NCBI GenBank assembly: GCA_015039465.1
Contig: MU130307.1
Location: forward strand, 49,785-60,715
Source: Phlegmacium glaucopus
Lineage: Eukaryota; Basidiomycota; Agaricomycetes; Agaricales; Cortinariaceae
Direction of reading: 5' to 3'
DNA: 10,931 nt
Shown here: piece by piece, positions 1 through 7,532 of the stretch
Layout: every line of letters starts with the position of its first letter
Position numbering within the stretch: the first letter of the stretch is position 1
Made by a program: the position numbers and the translations under genes
Notes under the pieces: model-generated
What the model saw: the letters and a program-made list of their open reading frames with translations, nothing else
Database searches by the model: none
Told to the model about the DNA's origin: nothing

Positions 1-2174
1 CGTGGTTTAGGCCGTCTGCCGTACCAAGAACATGCTCCGGAAAGTTCAGTTGTATGAAACAGCACTGTTTTTAGAACTTCTTCCATTGTAGCAGACCCAC
101 CTTAAACTCCCGTGGAAACTATAGGAGCGGTATCGGCTAACTCTGCAGCGATGGTTGTGTCTCACCTGGGAGACAAAGAAGGAGCCCTACCATTTTACTG
201 ATTTTTAGAACTCACTCGTAAGGCAAGGCAAATAGAGTGTTTATTTTGGGTGCATGAGGTTAAACTATCCACTATCCTAGTTTTGGCTTCTATATGCCTT
301 TTTCTCCGGAGGCCATCAGGAGCTGCGATTCACACTTCGGCTTATCCACCAAGTTTAGTAGGTAAAGTTCAAGGTGGCGACGACATTGAAACCCAGGGAA
401 GAACTATAATAATAAACCGAAATCCGCGAACAAGCTTCAATTCTTTAAAAAGGGCAAAAACTGGCCTTTCGCCAGAGGTGACCGTCTAAGACTGTTGACA
501 AGTTCAAACTGCACGTTGAACACTGGATATAGTAACCTCCACGAAACTACTTCTTCCACCTTTAACTTCACTCAATGGCACAGTTAATCGCAGCTCCGGA
601 GAACAACTCACTTAACTTGAAGCGCAAGACTTATTGTTCCCTATTCAGGCAGGGCGGAAAGATCGAAATGCGAAGGCAGGCGTTTAACTCTTACATATTG
701 CAGCATTAGCTCGCTTAGACTCCCTGCATATAGTCGACAACTCGGTAGGCAGTCCCTGTACGGCAGTTCATAGAACTTTTACCTCCATCTTCCGTTCTGT
801 ATTTAGCCAAAGTTGGACATCTTCGTAAAAGATGGCGATCGCTAACACTTGAGACATAGAAATAGTTGAGGTAGTAAGCACGGTCGACCTTGGCTCTTGA
901 AGGGCAAGAGCTAGCTGCTATGGCCCTTCGCTGCGTGTTCCTTGTAGAATAAGGTAAACCAATAAAGTCGACAACTTAGCAACGGATACGGTAGTTCAAA
1001 GAACTTTTACCTAGATTCTCCGTTCTGGAGTTAGCCAACGTTGGACAGTTTCGCGAAAGCTGGCGATCATTAACGCTTGAGACAAAGGAATAGTTGGGGT
1101 ACTTAGCACGGTTGACCATGACTCTTGAAGGGCAAGAGCTAGTCGCTATGGTCTTTCGTTACCGGTCGCAGAAAGTACGACTTTTCTTAGGAACAGAACA
1201 ATAACGGAAGCTGCGTTCCCCAGACGAAACCATAGACACCGAACAATAGACCAGCGAGGTATCACACCTGATCTGGCTATATGCACCAAAACCGTTCCGA
1301 CGCAAGTCCAAGAGCCTCTTAGAAATCCTCCTCTAACCACTTTGCGGGTGCTGGGCATGCAAGGAGTATCCGTTAGAGTGGTGCGACCGTGCGTCGCTCC
1401 TCTTACACGCTTAAGTCATGTCGCACACCTTCCACCCCTAAAAATCCCTCGGATAGTCACGTAAGGGTCTAGAGAAACAGTTCCGGAAAACCTTTCCCGC
1501 TTGAACCTCCACCCTAGGGTTAAGCACTTAAGAGATTTAGGCTCCCAAGAGACGGGTCAGGAGGTCTTACTGTACTTAGCATATAGCGTCAGACTTTAGT
1601 TAGTAGTCGTCTATACGTTCTACACATTATTATTTTGGTTGTTACAACAAAGGAAACTACCTGCGGTCGACGGAGTACTCCGTCCGTTCTCACGCTAGTC
1701 CCTAAGGCGCATGAGGACGGTGAGATAGCAGTATACCTGTCTAGCAAAGGTATAGAAGAGGTGGTTAAAAGCTCCCTCGGAAAAGGTCTTTAAGTTGTGA
1801 TGGTACTGGTCGTTTCATTTTTTAATACCACAGCAAGACGGCATAAACAGGCAACAGTTCCTTCACAAAGAACTTCCGTCTATTTTAGGGCAGAGCGCAA
1901 CGAAGGAGTAGGGCATCTACATACTATACTTCGCCCAAACGTGCTTCCCAGAGGCAATTCTTACTCGTTTGTAAAAGCGACAGGCGCTGTGTAGGCGCTT
2001 CAAAGAAGTAAGGGACCATCAATAACTAGGGCTATTAGTTCCGTTTGTTAAAAAGCAATATAAGACGTCTTCGTTAACCTGTGGATCCGAAAAATGGACC
2101 CGTCCCTACCGTTGACGCGCATTTCACAGTCATTTTTGTCTACTCAAGTATAAAACCATGTTTTCGAAGTGGTA
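1..2174. other. Intact caspase-like gene, visible only when the block is read backwards
   Basis: Reading the text from high to low coordinates gives the paralog of the right-hand caspase gene. The ATG is at 2174-2172. The coding segments are 2174-2161 (14 bases), 2113-1642 (472), 1591-257 (1335) and 199-1 (199), followed by 2301-2374 (74) in normal orientation. Together these make 2094 bases, or 697 codons plus a stop. Introns of 47, 50 and 57 bases carry GT...AG ends. The catalytic His motif AGHG is at 1812-1801 and the Cys motif DSCHSGG is at 1579-1559. I followed the third segment (257-1591) and the last segment codon by codon and found no stop. The second was only spot-checked in frame, but its length stays in phase. 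Where the right copy has TAA, this copy has a lysine AAA at about 1489-1487. The family is recognised from motifs. Function (protease, death or immunity role) is inferred. Confidence 0.85.
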
Positions 2175-2300
2175 CAACTACGTCTTTGCCCTCAGACGAA
2201 GACCAATCTAAAGTAATAAACTCATTAAAGCACCCCCTTGAGGACCCAAAGGAGTCGTACATCTGACACCGATAGTCGATGCCCAACCTGACTCCATTAA
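1..2300. other. Mirror-image (string-reversed) block; unreadable as given
   Basis: The printed bases are the direct complement, without reversal, of a diverged copy of 3555 to about 5740. For example, 1-12 complements 3555-3566, 497-520 complements 4051-4074, and 1247-1260 complements 4801-4814. No known DNA rearrangement makes such a relationship, because inversion always reverses and complements together. Base 2301 resumes a true inverted repeat that pairs with 3554. Base 1 pairs with 3555, so the reversed segment is exactly 1-2300. Short open frames within it, such as 250-489, 1146-1358, 1797-1994 and 2081-2266, are chance products and should not be annotated. This reading comes from by-eye alignment at many points along the block. 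Confidence 0.95.
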
Positions 2301-2374
2301 CTCCTACCCTGACTGACTTTTGGGAGTCATGGATCTACGTTGTTAAAACCCCCAAGTCACGCATAAACAAGTAG
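2301..2374 (+). CDS. Last 24 codons of the left caspase-like gene
   Basis: This is the only part of the left paralog printed in normal orientation. The frame starts with two bases of a proline codon whose first base is position 1 of the mirrored block. It then reads PTLTDFWESWIYVVKTPKSRINK and stops at TAG 2372-2374. It matches the right copy's PTLNDFWESWIYVVKTPN, and the frame passes through the 2300/2301 join only if the block 1-2300 is read backwards. It lacks the second 18-base unit seen in the right copy and ends much sooner, so the two paralogs have different C-termini. Confidence 0.8.
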
Positions 2375-2470
2375 AGTTCGAGGCTAAAGGCGAGAATAAT
2401 TAAAACGACTAGTATTGAAACGAGTCCGTTTTGTAGTAAGTAGGTAGTAACACAACAGGAATGACTAGTA
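2301..2470. repeat. Inverted repeat, left arm (normal orientation part)
   Basis: The reverse complement of 3346-3554 matches this stretch with several indels. Shared blocks include the WESWIYVVKTP coding stretch near 2318-2353 and CAGGAATGACTAGTA at 2456-2470, which is inverted at 3346-3360. Similarity stops just after 2470. The arm continues leftwards as the mirrored block, so the whole original arm would be about 2.3 kb. It includes the 3' end of the left caspase-like gene and its 3' flank. Confidence 0.85.
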
Positions 2471-2585
2471 AAAGTTTTGACCAGCAACAGCTGGCGATGC
2501 TGCCTGCACAAATTGGGCGTCAATGCAGACTTCACAAGACTTTTTCGCGGACGTTTAAGGATATTAATACGAAAGATGTAGGCCT

Positions 2586-3050
2586 CTACCGTGATTCCTT
2601 TTTATCCTGTTGATTTCCGATTGCTGAAATTTTATTCAAGATCGAAGATATCAACGTTGTAGTTTTTTTAAAAATATTATTGACGTCACGGTTGTGCTCA
2701 ACAAACATATATGGAGGGACTCTAACGCGAAACGTCTTTATGTCGATAGGTAACTTTTCATTCCAATTTTTGCCTAGTCTTGTTGCATTTACCTCTCGTC
2801 GTCTAGCATCGATGGCAAAAAAAACATATCTTCGAAGTGGCCGAATTTCAAATTCAACAAATGCGAAGTAAGCGTGCAAACGATTATGCAAGACACTGTA
2901 TTCATCTATCGCTAAGTACTTGATTGGATCTCTCCATTGTTGTTTTCTATAGAAGGTCTGGTTTTTTTGTCTGATTAACAACTTCGCAGTCGGCACATGG
3001 CCAAGATACGACCGTACAGTCAAGTACGTCGAAAACCCAAGCACTGGCAT
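2586..3050 (-). CDS. Hypothetical 154-residue frame in the spacer
   Basis: An ATG-initiated open frame of 154 codons runs on the minus strand in the loop between the two caspase paralogs. I do not recognise the product. It is basic and rich in aromatic residues (for example FYRKQQWRDPIKYLAIDEYS near residues 33-52, and IRPLRRYVFFAID near 70-82). The C-terminus is lysine- and asparagine-rich. There is no clear signal peptide, membrane segment or catalytic motif. It could be a real small gene, an exon of a spliced gene, or a remnant of an inserted element. The length is long for chance in AT-rich DNA, but nothing else supports it. No function is proposed. Confidence 0.3.
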   Translation of the reverse strand: MPVLGFSTYLTVRSYLGHVPTAKLLIRQKNQTFYRKQQWRDPIKYLAIDEYSVLHNRLHAYFAFVEFEIRPLRRYVFFAIDARRREVNATRLGKNWNEKLPIDIKTFRVRVPPYMFVEHNRDVNNIFKKTTTLISSILNKISAIGNQQDKKESR

Positions 3051-3126
3051 TCCAGAATCTAAACAGGGCGTTAGCTATCGTATCTTAACAATCCGTATCA
3101 TGACCTCCATTTACCTCCTGATGCAC

Positions 3127-3139
3127 GAGAGAGAGAGAG
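3127..3139. repeat. Short GA dinucleotide tract
   Basis: Six and a half GA units lie in the spacer between the inverted arms. This is an ordinary microsatellite with no evident role. Confidence 0.7.
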
Positions 3140-3481
3140 TACCATAGAATTTCTAATAGACCTGCGCTGCGGTTCGGGGCCGGGGTAGAAGAAGTGGACA
3201 AGCTGTTCCGAAAAGAAGGAAGGCAGCCTTCATAATGTAACCGGTCGAAATATTAAACCATTTTGAATTCTCGCTGTCTGAACGGTTTCCTGAATCCTGA
3301 TCCAAAATGTGTAATTCGGCTGGTACTTACTATATATACAATTATTACTAGTCATTCCTGTTGCTACTACCTACTACAAAGCGGACTCGTTCAAGTTCCA
3401 ATACTTGTTGCTTTAACTTTGAATGCCGCCTTTAGCTTCGATGTCCAGTGTTTTTCTGTCTTCACTTCGTTTATATGCGAT

Positions 3482-3517
3482 TTGGCGGTTTTAACAACGT
3501 TGGGGGTTTTAACAACG
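3482..3517. repeat. 18-bp tandem duplication in the C-terminal coding end
   Basis: Two adjacent 18-base units (3482-3499 and 3500-3517) differ at one base. On the minus strand they encode VVKTPN then VVKTAK. The left paralog has a single unit (about 2339-2356), so this is a later in-frame duplication in the right copy. Confidence 0.85.
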
Positions 3518-3753
3518 TAGATCCAAGACTCCCAAAAGTCATTCAGGGTAGGAGGCACCAAATCCGGCATACGACATGGTTCTGGTAGGCCTTTCAAGTC
3601 AACATACTTTGTCGTGACAAAAATCTTGAAAAAGGTAACATCGTCTGGGCGGAATTTGATGGCACCTATAATATCCTCCTTGCCATAGCCGATTGGGACG
3701 TTGCTACCAACACGGAGTGGACCCTCTGTTTCTTCCTGGGGATGGTAAAATGA

Positions 3754-3809
3754 CTAAAAATATTGAGTGAGCATTCCGTTCCTTTTATCCCACAATAAAA
3801 TTCACGTAC
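3754..3809 (-). other. Third intron of the caspase-like gene
   Basis: The 56-base intron starts with GTACGT (3809), has a GCTCACTCAA branch-like region and ends with TTTTTAG (3754). Splicing joins DPITYQIA to SFYHPQEETEGPLRVG, matching the expected C-terminal family pattern. Read-through would instead reach a stop at 3666 with an unrelated tail. The paralog's intron is 57 bases with the same ends, so its length differs by one base, as expected of non-coding sequence. Confidence 0.88.
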
Positions 3810-4312
3810 TGCAATTTGATAGGTGATAGGATCAAAACCGAAGATATACGGAAAAAGAGGCCTCGGGTAGTCCTCGACGCTAAGCTTGAAGCCGAATAGG
3901 TGGTTCAAATCATCCATTTCAAGTTCCACCGCTGCTGTAACTTTGGGTCCCTTCTTGATATTAGTATTTGGCTTTAGGCGCCTGTCCGAAGTGAAGAAAT
4001 TTTCCCCTTTTTTGACTGGAAAGCGGTCTCCACTGGCAGACGTTGACAACTGTTCAAGTTTGACGTGCAACTTGTGACCTATATCATTGGAGCTGCTTTG
4101 ATGAAGAAGGTGGAAATTGAAGTGAGTTACTGCGTCAATTAGCATCGAGGCCTCTTGTTGAGTGAATTGAACTTCGCGTTCTGAATAACAAGGGATGAGT
4201 CCGTCCCGCCTTTCTAGCTTTACGCTTCCGTCCGCAAATTGAGAATGTATAACGTCGTAATCGAGCGAATCTGAGGGACGTATATCAGCTGTTAAACCAT
4301 CCGTCAGGGACA

Positions 4313-4768
4313 TGCCATCAAGTGACTTGAAAATGGAGGTAGAAGGCAAGACACAAATCGGTTTCAACCTGTGGAAGCGTTTTCTACCGCTAGCGATTGA
4401 GAACTCTGTATCCTTATCAACTCCATCATTCGTGCCAGCTGGAACTGAGAACTTCCCGTTTTCGATCGACGATACCGGGAAGCGACGGACAAGGAACATC
4501 TTCTTCCATTTGGTTATTTCAGCTGTTGAATCGTTGCCTATGCCATCAAGTTTCTTGAAAATGGACCGAAGAGGCAAGACCTCAATCAGTTTCAACCCGT
4601 CAACGCGCCCTCGGCTGCTAGTAATTGCGAACTCTGTCTCCTTATCAACCCCAAGAATTGTGCCAGCTGGCACTGAGAACTTCCCGTTCTCGATCAACGA
4701 TACCAAGAAGCAGCGGCCAGGGTCTATCGTGGTGAAAAGAATCCTCGTCTTGTTATTGCCTTCAACGT
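4313..4768. repeat. Tandem duplicated 228-bp coding module in the caspase-like gene
   Basis: Two copies lie 228 bases apart (about 4313-4540 and 4541-4768). GCCATCAAGT at 4315 recurs at 4543, and the following bases are clearly related. In the protein each unit is 76 residues. The shared core is IENGKFSVPAGT, GVDK.TEF, then LK.I.VLP and SIFK.LDG. The mirrored left copy has the same two units, so the internal duplication predates the gene duplication. Beta-rich repeats after the protease domain are common in mushroom caspase-like proteins, but the role of these units is unknown. Confidence 0.85.
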
Positions 4769-5144
4769 AAGGGGTCTGCTTTGGTATCTGCGGCTTGTTA
4801 TCTGGTCGCTCCAGAGTGTGGACTAGACCAATATACGTGGTTTTGGCAAGACTGCATTCAGGTTCTCGGAGAACCTTTAGGAAGAGATTGGTGAAACGCC
4901 CACGCCGGCCCGTACGTTCCTCATAGGCGATCTCATCACGCTGGCATGCAGCGAGGAGAATGTGCGAATTCAGTAGAGCGTGTGGAAGGTGGGGATCTTT
5001 AGGGAGTTTATCAGCGCATTCCCAGATCTTTTTGTCAAGGTCTTATGGAAAGGGCAACTTTGGAGGTGGGATCCCACGTGGATTCTCTAAATCCGAGGGT
5101 TTTCTGCCCAGTCCTCCAGAATGACATGAATCATATATCGCAGT

Positions 5145-5194
5145 CTGAAATCAATCATCAGCAGATATGCAAGACGTATAATAATAAAACTAAC
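5145..5194 (-). other. Intron of the caspase-like gene, just before the catalytic Cys exon
   Basis: This 50-base intron has GTTAGT at its 5' end (5194) and GATTTCAG at its 3' end (5145), with a CTGATGA branch-like motif a few bases upstream. It is phase 0. Splicing joins KGNNI to TAIYDSCHSGG, which restores the family's active-site Cys. The paralog has the same intron with the same ends. Confidence 0.9.
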
Positions 5195-5669
5195 AATATT
5201 GTTTCCTTTGATGGACGCCAGCTGCCTCATGAGGCAGGCAAGAGTGCGATCAGGGATTCCGCGCACTCCTGCCACTCTATCGTCATATGGACAGATCGTT
5301 TCCATATCTTCTCCAGCGATTTCCGAGGGGGCCTTTTTTCCCGAAAATTCGACACTACCATGACCAGCAAAGTAAAAAATTATGGTGTCGTTCGGCTGTA
5401 TTTGTTCGTTCTCAAGGAAGTGTTTCTTGAAAGCAGATAAAATCCCGTCTCGCGTTGCTTCCTCATCCCGTAGATGTATGATATGATGCGGATTTGCACG
5501 AAGGGTTTCCGTTAAGAACGAGCAAACGTGTTCACTGTCCGTGACACATCCATTAAGTTTGCTTATTCCCTTGTAGTTATTGATCCCGATAATCAAGGCA
5601 AACAAGTTGTTGTTATAATTTGGAAAAGCAATTGGACGCCTAGCCTTTTCCCCTGGGCGGGGATGGCAA

Positions 5670-5708
5670 CTGCGCGTAAAGTATGAGCAAAAACAGACAA
5701 ATTGGTAC
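5670..5708 (-). other. Probable short 5' intron of the caspase-like gene
   Basis: GTACCA...CGCGCAG, 39 bases, follows ATGGTGAAGCTTTT. It is short and divisible by three, so read-through would stay open in this copy. The paralog's version is 47 bases, and read-through there would shift frame. Splicing keeps both copies in frame, which favours an intron. An alternative start at ATG 5767-5765 without this intron cannot be excluded, but TTGATTTTCAG just after it looks like another splice acceptor, and the sequence there is not conserved in the paralog. Confidence 0.6.
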
Positions 5709-5722
5709 AAAAGCTTCACCAT

Positions 5723-5896
5723 TCTGATACAGATTCCATTTCGCGGCGGTGACTGAAAATCAAGCATTAGGGAGATTGAATAAATGGGAGAAAACTTTAG
5801 TAGTGGGGATGGGCTTCACCTTTCTAAAGAAACCTGCGACGTGGTGTCATTGCCTGACATTGGTAATGCAGGGCTGCAGGGTCTAGGTTATCCTCA
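5723..5896. other. Upstream flank of the right caspase-like gene
   Basis: This is only about 175 bases, lying between the proposed start codon and the inverted-repeat end of the next element. It would hold the core promoter of the right copy. I see no clear TATA box on the minus strand. One GCCTGACA at 5852-5859 resembles the element's subterminal repeats, so the element may extend into this stretch. Confidence 0.4.
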
Positions 5897-6175
5897 TGTC
5901 TGAAAAATCAAAAAAAACATATGGGGTATCATAGAGTGATAGAGGACCATGTCAGGTGCTATAAGGTTGTCAGGTGGCAGGTCACTATGTCACTTTCAAT
6001 CAACGTTTATAATCTTTGATAGACTCTGCACTGTATACAGACACTATCAATACTTAAAAACTGTACCAGGATGGGTAGGGCCTGACATATCCTGATCCAC
6101 CTTGTTGGTACTGAGAGACCCAGGCTATCAGGTGAAAAATACTACACTTACTGTCTTACCAGAATTTCCGACCTT

Positions 6176-6215
6176 ACTTTACTTACTTACTTATCAAGTA
6201 TTTACTTACTTATTA
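6176..6215. repeat. TTAC/TACT tetranucleotide-rich tract
   Basis: ACTTACTT units recur across this stretch, interrupted by TCAAGTATT. It is a simple-sequence tract inside the putative DNA transposon. Confidence 0.6.
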
Positions 6216-6642
6216 AAACCCCTAGTGTCCAACTATGTATGATGCTGCCAAAGTTTCCTTTCTTTCCACAGGGTCTTTGAGCGACCTTTCTTAACCACCG
6301 CCGGACAAACCCTGTAAGGCTCCTGTCGCTACTGTTATGTGATACTGCGTCTATTATACAGATTTTCAGACACAGCGTAGTGTTACTAGTCATGGTTACC
6401 TACAGAGGTTAAAAACATCTGTGGTACCATATTTTATGTACTATGATCTGGGACGTCCTTTATGGTGTTCTATTATGAATCAGTCCTCCTTTGTCATATA
6501 GGCAATATTTATTGATGTCATTGGTAACTTGATGGCATGTCTCGAAAAGGATCGAAAGACAGTGAAAGGCATCGAAAAGACGAAAAGGAAAGGGAACTCG
6601 TTGCATTTTTCATCGGTCGAAAAAGCTTATTGCGTGTTCTGA

Positions 6643-6765
6643 TTATTATTATGATGATGATTGTTAATTAACATTGATCAATTCACCGTGCATTTATGAT
6701 GATTACAATTATTATTATTATTCATTTTATGATGATCATTAAAAAAAAAAAAAAAAAAAAAAAAA
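6643..6765. repeat. ATT/ATG triplet-rich stretch ending in a 25-base A run
   Basis: ATTATTATT and GATGATGA triplets lead into an uninterrupted run of A at 6741-6765. It may be plain microsatellite, or the tail of a small retroposon inserted (orientation +) in the transposon. I could not see a body or a target-site duplication for such an insert. Confidence 0.5.
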
Positions 6766-7532
6766 CACATCAGATGTGCGTTTCACATCACTATTTTATT
6801 ACCAATGGATTACCCTCATTTTTCTGAACATTTTGGTATAAAATACATGGCAGTAGCCCCCCAGGAAGTGCCAGAATATATTATTTAGTCAGGAGGGCAG
6901 AGTATATATATTACAATCAAAAAACTAAGTTAAAGTAATGATATAATTTTTAAGTTCTTCAAGGAGCTCCAATGCTCCAATGATGATGCAAATGGAGCCC
7001 ATGACAAATGTGGGTTGTTCTATACTTATCCAACTTGCTTTACCACTTTAACACCACTGTTGATGACATGAATCTAAAATTTCCAGGGATTGCATTATTT
7101 TGTAGATATAACCAATGGTGATATATATCTATGAGCAGGAAATTGATCACCAGAGAATTTAATGTACAATAAAATCTGTTTAAAACTCTACCCTCAATAA
7201 AGGAATGTCTCAGCAGCCTCAGCTGACTAGAAATTATATTGAGCTGATACAGCCCATGTAGACTTCATTTCAGAAGCTGGTCACAGTGTACAGTAACCTT
7301 ACATGTGCTGATAATCTCACAGGCCAATGCTGATCAGGTCTTATGAGGCAGTTGGCAGACCGTGCAAGTGGTGACCAGGATATATAAATCAATTACCAAT
7401 CATTATACTCACCTGAAAAGGACTTGATATGTTTCACCGCCGGACCTGGTCAGGCTTTGTCAAATCTTATTTTGCCCTATGAGGCTGTCAGGTGCCACAA
7501 TGCCTGATCGGATGAATTTGATTTTTCAGACA

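Larger units (their letters stand above)
2471..3345. other. Spacer between the inverted paralogs
   Basis: About 875 bases lie between the two arms and show no similarity between left and right flanks that I can see. The stretch is fairly AT-rich. It holds one open frame of note on the minus strand (2586-3050) and a short GA tract at 3127-3139. I see no TIRs, LTRs, tRNA or other structured RNA in it. Confidence 0.5.
3391..5722 (-). pseudogene. Caspase-like (peptidase C14) gene with premature stop
   Basis: Four exons fit on the minus strand: 5722-5709, 5669-5195, 5144-3810 and 3753-3391. All stay in phase, giving 728 codons if the internal stop is ignored. Near residue 28 comes FALIIGINNY, typical of caspase/metacaspase folds. 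The catalytic His is in YFAGHGS (about residue 108) and the catalytic Cys in DSCHSGG (about residue 170), just after an intron. SHILLAAC follows near 223-230, then a duplicated 76-residue module at about 292-443, and a C-terminal region with RVGSNVPIGYG and FKIFVTTKYVDL. An in-frame TAA at 5043-5045 (codon 197) would truncate it after the Cys. The left paralog has lysine there, and no convincing intron removes it. Otherwise the frame is open, so the loss looks recent, or the base could be a sequencing error. Family members are cysteine proteases linked to stress or cell death, and that role is only inferred here. Confidence 0.85.
3346..5740. repeat. Inverted repeat, right arm
   Basis: This arm carries the right-hand caspase paralog. 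It matches the left arm, made of 2301-2470 (true reverse complement) plus 1 to about 2190 (mirrored). Similarity is high through exons and introns and fades within about 20 bases upstream of the start codon at 5722. The duplication therefore seems to cover the gene body and 3' flank but little or none of the promoter. I did not compute an identity value. Confidence 0.8.
5897..7532. mobile_element. Probable non-autonomous DNA transposon
   Basis: A perfect 16-base inverted repeat, TGTCTGAAAAATCAAA at 5897-5912 and its reverse complement at 7517-7532, brackets an AT-rich segment of about 1.6 kb with no convincing coding frame. Near both ends are repeated TGTCAGGTG-like motifs: 5950-5958, 5968-5976, 6126-6134 (one mismatch) and 7486-7494. 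Inverse GCCTGACA forms occur at 5852-5859 and 6080-6087. Subterminal clusters of this kind are usual for transposase-binding regions of class II elements. I could not find a convincing target-site duplication, so the outer limits are uncertain. Some repeat units lie outside the left end. I do not assign a superfamily. Confidence 0.55.

Noticed and set aside
250..489. Open frame starting like a secreted small protein
   Set aside because: It lies in the mirrored block, where the printed strand has no biological polarity. The underlying sequence is exon 3 of the caspase paralog read backwards.
1146..1358. Minus-strand open frame of 70 codons
   Set aside because: It is a chance frame in the mirrored caspase sequence. 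It has no family resemblance and no meaning in either real direction.
1797..2266. Two plus-strand open frames (1797-1994 and 2081-2266)
   Set aside because: Both fall in the mirrored block, over the caspase-domain exon read in the wrong polarity.
3666..3809. Stop at 3666 as the natural end of the right caspase-like protein
   Set aside because: It is reached only by reading through a well-formed intron (3754-3809). Splicing restores the family-like C-terminus and continues to 3391, and the paralog supports the intron.
4312..4770. Plus-strand open frame of 152 codons
   Set aside because: It is the antisense shadow of the duplicated 228-bp coding module on the minus strand, and its apparent internal repeat comes from that module.
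5043..5080. A mini-intron removing the TAA in the right caspase copy
   Set aside because: A GT...AG pair can be drawn, but it would be only about 36 bases, and the paralog lacks the donor and codes straight through.
5045..5440. Plus-strand open frame of 131 codons
   Set aside because: It is antisense to the caspase domain exon and intron, with no recognisable product.
1..5740. Mirror relation explained as an ordinary inverted or direct repeat
   Set aside because: A direct repeat would show identical bases and an inverted repeat the reverse complement. Here the match is the same-direction complement, which neither explains.
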